A stretch of 64,000 nucleotides of DNA from Paraspadella gotoi (taxonomy: Eukaryota > Chaetognatha). The stretch spans positions 28,972,079-29,036,078 of the forward strand of contig CM119263.1 in assembly GCA_051294375.1 (NCBI GenBank), written 5' to 3'. Below are positions 57,201-64,000 of the stretch, piece after piece (position 1 is the stretch's first letter; every line of letters begins with the position of its first letter). A model generated the notes under the pieces. That model saw nothing but the letters and a program-made list of their open reading frames with translations, searched no databases and was not told the DNA's origin. A program made the position numbers and the translations under genes.

Positions 57201-57920
57201 GAATAAATTATGACATTTATATCCCAACTACCGATGATGACTCGGCCCGGCAAATTGTCCGGCAAAAAGCAATCCACGTTGTGCGGCCAATCGCAAATCT
57301 GCGCCAAATGGTTCCACGCCAATCCGCCTTCGCAGGAATGATGGTGTGGCGATCCGTGAACGCATCTTGAGAGACAACGAATACGGGGGCGTGAATACAA
57401 TTGATTGATTGATTGAAATGAACCCCCGTGCTGTGTTAGACTACTTGGTTTACAATTACAATCGATATTCTACAGCACGATTACTCTCCTGTGAAGCATA
57501 ACTAATTTCCTTTCTTATTATTGTCATTTCATACACAACGATCTTTATCAAGTCAATAACAACTATTTCCGATAAACTAGTTAACTAATTTTTTGTAACA
57601 GAAAGTAAATCAAATAGGTCATCGATATCACAGATAAGAACACAACTTCATTCTCCGTTCGACCTAAAGTATCCTGAGCAATCCTTAGGATCGAGAAAGA
57701 ATCCCGTTGGCTCGGGACACTGGAAAGCCCTCTTCGCACGACGCCGGCCTTTGGAGGTCGGAAAGGCTCGTCGATAGGCGGGCACGAGGCGGACGAGGAA
57801 AGTTTGGGGGGAGATGGGAGCGGCGGTTTGGGGCCGAGGCAATATCGGGTGGTGCACGAACATCATTGCTGAGGCCAACGAAAGAAAAATCAATTTGTTT
57901 CTCATTTTAGGTTTTATCAT
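54270..57920 (-). CDS. Transmembrane chitin-binding (CBM14 / peritrophin-A) protein
   Basis: Eight exons: 57664-57920, 57232-57365, 57099-57156, 56530-56751, 56365-56379 (15 nt), 56040-56177, 54947-55971 and 54270-54484, 687 residues. All phases agree. A signal peptide (RNKLIFLSLASAMMFV) precedes a basic RRRAKR site fitting a furin-type cleavage before the chitin-binding domain. That domain starts CPEPTGFFLDPKDCSGYF (about 68-118), has six cysteines, and includes the family's AWNHLAQICDWP. A Ser/Arg-rich stalk follows, then one helix (TTALVAMALVLILCYVVITA, about 199-223), then a 460-residue basic tail with RTPE-type repeats and an acidic run. This suggests a type I membrane protein linking chitinous matrix to the cell. 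ATGs at 57920 and 57905 are both possible; the latter gives the more usual signal peptide. An internal donor (TCAG|GTACGC, same phase) could shorten exon 7. Confidence 0.85.
56365..56379 (-). CDS. 15-nt microexon of the chitin-binding gene
   Basis: TTTAG|GCGCCGACTCAAAAG|GTTAGA encodes RRLK, flanked by phase-2 junctions. It sits right after the transmembrane exon and adds basic residues. It keeps frame when included or skipped, so it may be alternatively spliced. Confidence 0.6.
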
Positions 57921-60207
57921 ACATAATTTATACAGTCAATATTATATATATATATACATAACAAAAACGAATAGACGGGTCAAAACTCATGCACCAGTGA
58001 CCGGTTAAACTATTGGTGTTTTAATCACAGGCAGTAGGCACTTATCACATCGTTTGACTCTCCATTTCTTACCACAAAGGGGGTATGAAGTGAAAAAGTG
58101 AACGCTGATCAGCACCCAGATGGCGGAACAAGCGTGACAAGGCGGTAAATTAAAGGCGAACGGCGAAGGGCGCGGCATTTCCTCATTTCGGGGGCGTGAA
58201 AGGGCGACGGCCCCACGATGATGTTGTTGTTGTCGTGACAAGCAAAGTTTGGTCGTTCGTAGGATGAGGATGAACTTGGGGAAAAGTCGGGTTGTACGTA
58301 GGCGTCACGGTCACAGAATCAGTCTTTCGACTCTCGAAAGAAAATTGAATCGTCAAAAGCATATCGGTCTTTTAAGGCGAGATGGAATATTTAAGGAGCA
58401 GAATAACATTTAAGAAGTTCCTATTCTACTGCAGTAGTGTTTGGCGCCAAGTGGTGAATGTATAGACTTTAGTATTAAGCTGCAGTGAGCGAATTTTCTA
58501 GACATTTTTTGTAGTAAATGAATGTGAATTTAATTTTAGGGATCAAATTTAAGATAAAAATTTGTATTTACTTACAACGAATTTGTTTTTATTTATAATT
58601 AAAAACGGCTAAAGCATTAGCCTTCATTTGCGCAATATTTAGTTAAAAACAAATTCTTGTAAGTAAACAGTAGTATTTAAAAAGAGAAAAATTTATATTA
58701 ACGCAACGAAAAGATAGATCCGAAACAAGGGATCAAATTAAAATAATAACAAAAATACAATGAAATACAAAAAGAATTAGGTAAAAATAATTAAAAGGAA
58801 TGAAAACGCAGAGCAGAGATGAAATTCCAAAACGAAGTAGCAAAATCCAAACCGCAAAATAAGCAATGACAGAAACTTGCAGAATGCGGAGAAGAAAAGC
58901 CGGAAATTCCGTCGATATAATTTTTTCGAACAAAGGGCTTCCAGGATTTGAAAATCAACGAAAAGGAAAAACTTGGAAAACAGAAGAGCCAATTTATCTC
59001 TAACGAGACGGAGAGGATAAAAATCTCGATGGCGAAAAAGGAAGAATCTTGGGTGTAGTTTTGGTCCTTCCCCTTTTTTGGGTCCAGTTCCGTTTTTGAC
59101 CCTCTCGTCCACGGCGTCACAAGAAACGCGTCTCTGATACTTTCTATATTCGCCGACATCGATTAGCCAGTAGATCGGCAACGTCAGACGGCTTCTTCTC
59201 AATTCGAACTAATAAGTTTAAGTATAACTGCTGAATCGCCGTCGGCCTGCGTCCGTCCTCCGGCCAGCCGAGACATTCTCTCTCTCTCTCTATCCCGGCG
59301 TGCGTCCGGCCAAGAGGGAAATGATGAGGTGACAATGCTAGACTTTGCATCCAAGTGTGACCCCGCGGTTGGGTAATGCAATGAAAACTTACTTTTCCGC
59401 TTTTTAATTTCAAACAAAAAATATAACCGCGGGAAAGTTTTGAAGAAAGATGAAGAGAAGTCGAGAAAAATGAATGACGATGGTCGATGGTGACATTGTA
59501 ATTAGTTAGCGATTTCGTTTTTTCGTATTGTACTTGTAATGTCAAATGCAGTTGAATCGAGGTTGCTTTGAAATGAACTTGGTTCAAGAAATGATTAAAA
59601 TGTTGGCCCAAGAACCTAGGTTTTTTTATATCAAATCTAAATCATCGTTCAAATGTTTTGAGCAATCAATAAATCGCATGATCTTACTAAGGAGTTTTTT
59701 TTTCACCTTCTACTAATTCTACTTGTACTAATTTCTGGTTGAATAGACTTATATATCGACAAATAGGTTTTTAATTTTTAGTGAAGACAAGGGCGTTACA
59801 TTCCTTGAAATAAAAATTTAACTTCCAAAGAATTTCTTGAATTAACTAATCTCCTCGCCAATTCGATTTAATAAAAAAATAAAAGATTTTTTTTTTATGA
59901 AAAAAGCTCCAAGCGACGAAAAAAAAAATTAAATGCGTCACCAATTTTTTGTCGGGTGATAAAATTAACACTTGTGAAGACAAACCTTTCACCTTTTTTC
60001 CTTTTTTTCTCTCATTAAAGATTAATTAAAAGTGCACTAGCTTCTTCATCGAGTTTCATATTAAACTTTAAAGTGCTTTCATAAACGAGTCACAAAATAA
60101 AGCTATGTAAATACGGGTGGATAGTAAGCTTTATTAAATAAAATCTATACCAAACTATGACCAAGCGAAAGCGACTTTTGAAAAACAGAATTCGCCGACG
60201 ATGGCGA
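57921..60207. other. Spacer between chitin-binding gene and UBAP1
   Basis: AT-rich and mostly unique; a short (AT)n at about 57942-57956. It should include the promoter of the chitin-binding gene and the UBAP1 3' UTR. Minus-strand frames at 58005-58241 and 58777-59611 show no family match or splice structure. Confidence 0.5.
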
Positions 60208-62523
60208 TCACGTGACCATGAGTTGATCCAAGGCTTTGTCCGTGTCGTTGTCGGCCGCCACGAGCGCCGCTTTGATCTTCGTATCGTCGAACCCGAACTG
60301 CCGCAACTGCAACAAAGCCTGAGGACAAAAGAAAAGGATCGATGTGAAACATAATTCATGCAGAATTGCATATTGATGTAAACGGACAAACAAAGAATGA
60401 ATAGAAAGTCAGGAAACCTCGATGAATTTCTTGGCGGCGTTTTCTTGTCCGTCGTTGAGCAGCAGCGCGTCTTCAGCGTCGGCGACCGCGTATCCTTCCT
60501 CCGAGAAGTGAGAGACGGAGCACAGGTGGTCGATCACCTTCCGAGGTAGAAAATTAATGGATAGTTTTTAGCCCCGAAAAAAGATACATTTAAAATTTAA
60601 AATTTTTTTAATTTTTATGTTTGAGTGTGCGACGACGAAAAAATAACGAAGACAACGACGAAGTCTTTTTCCTTGTAAAACCTTCCTGGTCAGATCAACT
60701 GACCAAGAAAACCGATTTCTCTCCTTCAATTGTCCCTTGTGTTTTGATATCAATCGTAATGTCATTTAATCAATGAACAACGCATTTCAGTGGAATTGGT
60801 TCACCTGCTTCTCATCGACTCCGTATCGTTGCACGGCTCTGGAAGTGACGCCGACGTCAAAACCCATAACGACGAGTTTATCGACTAATTCTTTTGACGA
60901 CGCAGTCAAATCCGCGTAAGGATTCGACTTCATGGATCTCGGCGGCGGCGGGGGCGGCGAAGGAGCGGCGACCGCTGCGGCGAACACGTCGCCAGCAGCT
61001 TCCGTATCGTGTCGCGCCGAAGGAACGTCGGCTTCGGACAGGGAAGGAAAATCCGGCAGCGCCACGTATTCCGGAAATGAGACGGTGGGCGTGACCGACG
61101 CCGGTTTCGATGCAAACGCCGGGGCTGCGCCGACGGGCGACCCGACGGTGTTGGGAGCGACGACGCCGGCGCTGTGCAAGGAGCGTTTGACTTGAGTCTC
61201 GTCGGCGTCGACGGGCGACTCGACGGCGGAGAGGGCGACACTCTGCGCGCCGGATGAAGTGGGCGTCGAGGGAGAGGAGAGATCCTGGCGCCGATTGGAC
61301 GGCGTCAGTTGAAGATGACGGAGACCGAGTCCGATGGCGGCCGTCGTAGCGGGGGTAGCGGCGACGGCAACGTCGCAGTCGCCGGGGATCTCCCCCGCAC
61401 CGCCCACCACTTCATCATAGCTTGGAGGATGCTCCACGTTGGTCAGGGCCTCCTCGATGCTAGCATCGTCGGATGGAGAGGCGCCGCGTGAGCCGCTGCC
61501 GGAGCTGGCGTCGGCGACGAAAGAGTTCGGCGGGACGACGAGGGTCTCCGCTGAAGGAACGACCGGTTCGGCAGCGTCTCCAGAGGCACACGATTCTTCG
61601 ACAGTTGCTGCCGTTGCTGCCACAGCAGACGCTGCAACATCGGAGCTTTCCGCATCCCCGTTTTTCGCCGAAGATTCGGTCGAAGGCTCCGCTAAACATG
61701 CGCCTGATGAGACTTCCGACTCTCTCGTGGTCTTTGCCGTCTCCAAGACGCTGGCGAGCTCTTCCAGATCGTTGATCGTCTTCCTTTCGACGACCTGTTT
61801 GAAACAGCGATCAAAATTTATATTTAACTAAAAGCTAATGATGATTAATGAAACATTTCAAAAATTAAACAAACGAACCTCGAAAGGATCCTCGCATCCT
61901 TCCCAGTCGGCGATGTTAAAGGCTGTCGACGTCGTCGTCGTTGCTGCCGCAGACGCCGTCGCAACGACGACGCCGTTTGGCGGACGCGCCGCCCGAGCGC
62001 TCTCCAGCGTCTGAGGCTGCAGGATCCGCTGCGGAGCGACGACTTCGCGGAGAAGAGGCGAGGGAAGAGAAGTCGGGCTAGGACGCGAACCGGGTTGCGC
62101 CGCCTTGATGGAATTCGGCCGAGTCGGTGCTGGAGGTTGATCGCCGTTGTTGTTGCTGTTGCTGTTTCCGCTGCCGTCCGAAGCTGGAGACGAAGATGCT
62201 GAAGCCGCCGCCGCCGCAGCAGCCGCTTTTTCCGCTTCCACCCTTCTCTTCTCCGCTTCTTGCTCGGCGCGCTTCCTCGCGGCGTCGTCTCGAGAGCGGC
62301 GCTGCTCTTCGGCGCTCCGAACGACGGACAATTCCAACGCAAAGTCGTAGTCCATTTCGCGCAGGATACGGTCCAGGTCCGGGACGTCGACGTGGAACGG
62401 AGGCGTCACCCTCGGTGGACGGCGGAAGGACTCGGCCAGTTTGAGGGGCACCTCGTCCATGTAGGATGTCGGCGGGACCGGGTCAGGGGCGCGGCGGGAG
62501 CGGGAGACGCGCGACCGAGACAT
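60208..62523 (-). CDS. UBAP1: Ubiquitin-associated protein 1 (ESCRT-I subunit)
   Basis: UBAP1 assembles into ESCRT-I with TSG101, VPS28 and VPS37 and binds ubiquitinated cargo at endosomes. Four exons, all phase 0: 61879-62523, 60805-61794, 60418-60537 and 60208-60318, 621 residues against about 500 in human. The N-terminal UMA-type segment reads YMDEVPLKLAESFRRPPRV, followed by DLDRILREMDYDFALE. A second family motif, FNIADWEGCEDPFE-VVERKTI, spans the exon 1/2 junction. The C-terminus carries the tandem UBA (SOUBA) region: LVDKLVVMGFDVGVTSRAV, then HLCSVSHFSEEGYAVADAED and LRQFGFDDTKIKAALVAADN. The middle is a long Ala/Ser/Pro/Thr-rich linker that accounts for the extra length. The start ATG has a favourable ACC context and gives the full UMA segment. 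Confidence 0.95.
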
Positions 62524-63549
62524 GGTTAGTGTAAAACGCAGGGGTGTGACGGGAGGGGAGATTTTAAGTCTCTAAAATGCAGAAATGGCCGAAAGTTTAT
62601 AAGTCAGATAGAACAAATAGAAAGCCAAGAACTCGTTGTGACTGAACGACTTAGATTAAGAGTGATTGAGTGAGTGTTAAGTAATTACGACGTCATTAGC
62701 ACGATAAAGTAAGTCAATGACGGGTAAGGATCTCTGAATTAGCAGCTTATACCCAAGTGCAGGCGACTTGTGATCACGTGACCGACTTCAGCGACGAAGC
62801 GAACAAAAGACGTCGGGTGCGAATTTATAAAGGGAAGTCAGTTGGGCTACTTATTCAGTCATTGATTTTGAATTAATAATTAATAATATTAATTAATAAT
62901 AATATAATAATTAATTAATAATTAATAATTAATAATTTATAAAGGGAAGTCAGTTGGGCTACTTATTCAGTCATTGATTTTGAATTAATCAATGATTAAT
63001 AATCATACTTTCTATTTGATATTGACTAAATGGGAAATAAACTTTCATTTTACAACATATAAAGTTAAACAAATCGACTTGTTTTACTTTAGAAAATTGT
63101 TTCGACTACTTATTTTTTCTACTACTTATTATTACTACTACTATTACTTCAATTTCACGTCTAGTTTATTTCTAGTCTAGTCATGTCATGTTTATTTTTC
63201 CAAATCTGCAGCAGAATCCATTGGTCAAAATAATTGTCGTGAAAGTTTTCATTCAAAGGAGTCCAAATATTACTATCATTAATTATACGACATGTGAGCA
63301 GCGAGCGAGATAAACGATCAAACCTGTTTCGAACACCTGACGAAAAAAATGAATAATATTACCTAAAAGAAATTGATACATGGAGAATGGACATTTTATT
63401 TCTACAATAGCAGAAAAGAAGAGAAAAAAAAACAGCTTTTGTTAAACAGTTCTAAATTCACAATGATCAATTTAAGGAACGACCGCACGTAACAGAAAAA
63501 AAAACAATTATTAAAACGGAAATCCATTTTCGTTAATGAGATATTCATA
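62524..63549. other. Spacer upstream of UBAP1 with a direct duplication
   Basis: AT-rich. A block of about 50 bases (aaagggaagtcagttgggct and onward) is repeated at about 62829-62875 and 62940-62990 around a TTAAT-rich segment. It should contain the UBAP1 promoter and the 3' UTR of the RGG gene. Confidence 0.65.
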
Positions 63550-64000
63550 TTATCGACCTCTTCCTCTTCCACCTCGTCCTCTTCCCCATCCTCCTCCACC
63601 ACCCCCACCCCCGTATCCTCCTCCACCTCCCCCTCTACCGCCTCTACCCCTTCCTCTTCCCCCTCTCGATCCCCCCTCGTCGTTCCTCCACCCCAATCAT
63701 CTTGAGGGGAGTGTCCGAATTGATGTCCGCCACCTCCGCGCCCTCTGCCGCGATTTCCCCCTCGAAAGCCGCGCCCTCTGCCGGGACCCTCGTCCCAGCT
63801 CCGCTTGTTCCCGGCGGAGGGCGAATCCACGTAGGCTTCGGACTGCATGTCGCGGTCAAAGTCGTCCATTTCCTCGTTGCCACGGTCGGGGACCGGGCCG
63901 CCGCCTGGACCGCCGGGTCCGCCGCCGTCGGACCAATTGTTTCTGCCGCCGCCCCCGCTCCAGTTATCGCCTCCCCCTCTGCCCCCGCGGCCTCGCGAAG
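63550..64000 (-). CDS. RGG-rich protein, 3' end, partial, with apparent frame break
   Basis: The minus strand enters the window already coding: SRGRGGRGGGDNWSGGGG, then a spacer with NEEMDDFDRDMQSEAYVDSP, NKRSWDEGPGRGRGFRGG and GHQFGHSPQDDWGGGTT. The frame then breaks. One extra base in the C6 run at 63671-63676 would continue it into SRGGRGRGRGGRGG...YGGG...RGRGR and a TAA at 63550-63552. Arg-Gly-Gly repeats mark an RNA-binding, often arginine-methylated protein, but the domain that would name it (RRM, KH, helicase) is outside the window. Without the extra base the frame reads a Glu-rich tail, which looks like a shifted frame. Confidence 0.75.

Overview
The window looks like nuclear DNA from an invertebrate animal, most plausibly a protostome and perhaps a crustacean-like arthropod. 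The evidence is spliceosomal introns, a semaphorin, a haem-binding soluble guanylyl cyclase beta subunit, the ESCRT-I subunit UBAP1, a SOCS-box protein, a chitin-binding (peritrophin-A/CBM14) membrane protein, and very heavy loading with simple repeats, above all (GA/CT)n and (GAC/GTC)n. The phylum is an inference; nothing in the window fixes it. Fifteen runs of N total about 3.3 kb, most of them beside microsatellites. Two single-base frame breaks in homopolymers, and duplicated sequence on both sides of three gaps, suggest a draft assembly with residual errors.

Layout: 1-31.4 kb is dominated by the 5' part of a semaphorin gene on the minus strand. Three small coding exons (near 26.6, 12.4 and 2.7 kb) are separated by introns of about 14 and 9.7 kb filled with microsatellites, minisatellites and gaps. 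From 31.5 kb onward the sequence is gene-dense: an unrecognised 602-residue protein with a hydrophobic C-terminus (31.5-34.0 kb); an intronless secreted protein with 24 EGF-like repeats and a C-terminal von Willebrand A domain (34.7-38.3 kb); soluble guanylyl cyclase beta-1 in 12 exons (39.7-47.1 kb); a 477-residue SOCS-box protein in 4 exons (49.1-52.0 kb); a transmembrane chitin-binding protein in 8 exons including a 15-nt microexon (54.3-57.9 kb); UBAP1 in 4 exons (60.2-62.5 kb); and the 3' end of an RGG-rich protein gene (63.55 kb to the window end).

All eight genes lie on the minus strand. I see no operon-like signal and no shared pathway. The products act in axon guidance or cell adhesion (semaphorin), extracellular matrix (EGF/vWA and chitin-binding proteins), NO/cGMP signalling (guanylyl cyclase), ubiquitin ligation (SOCS box), endosomal sorting (UBAP1) and RNA binding (RGG protein). 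I built the exon models by hand from splice sites, codon phase and family similarity; within each model the phases agree at every junction. No tRNA, rRNA, CRISPR array or intact transposon was recognised. A short dispersed repeat family and several minisatellites, some overlapping coding ends or splice sites, are the main non-genic structures. I found no clearly new multi-gene system. The most unusual items are the quadruplicated splice donor and GC-AG intron in the guanylyl cyclase gene, the intronless EGF/vWA gene, the stop-codon minisatellite, and two conserved-looking proteins I cannot name.
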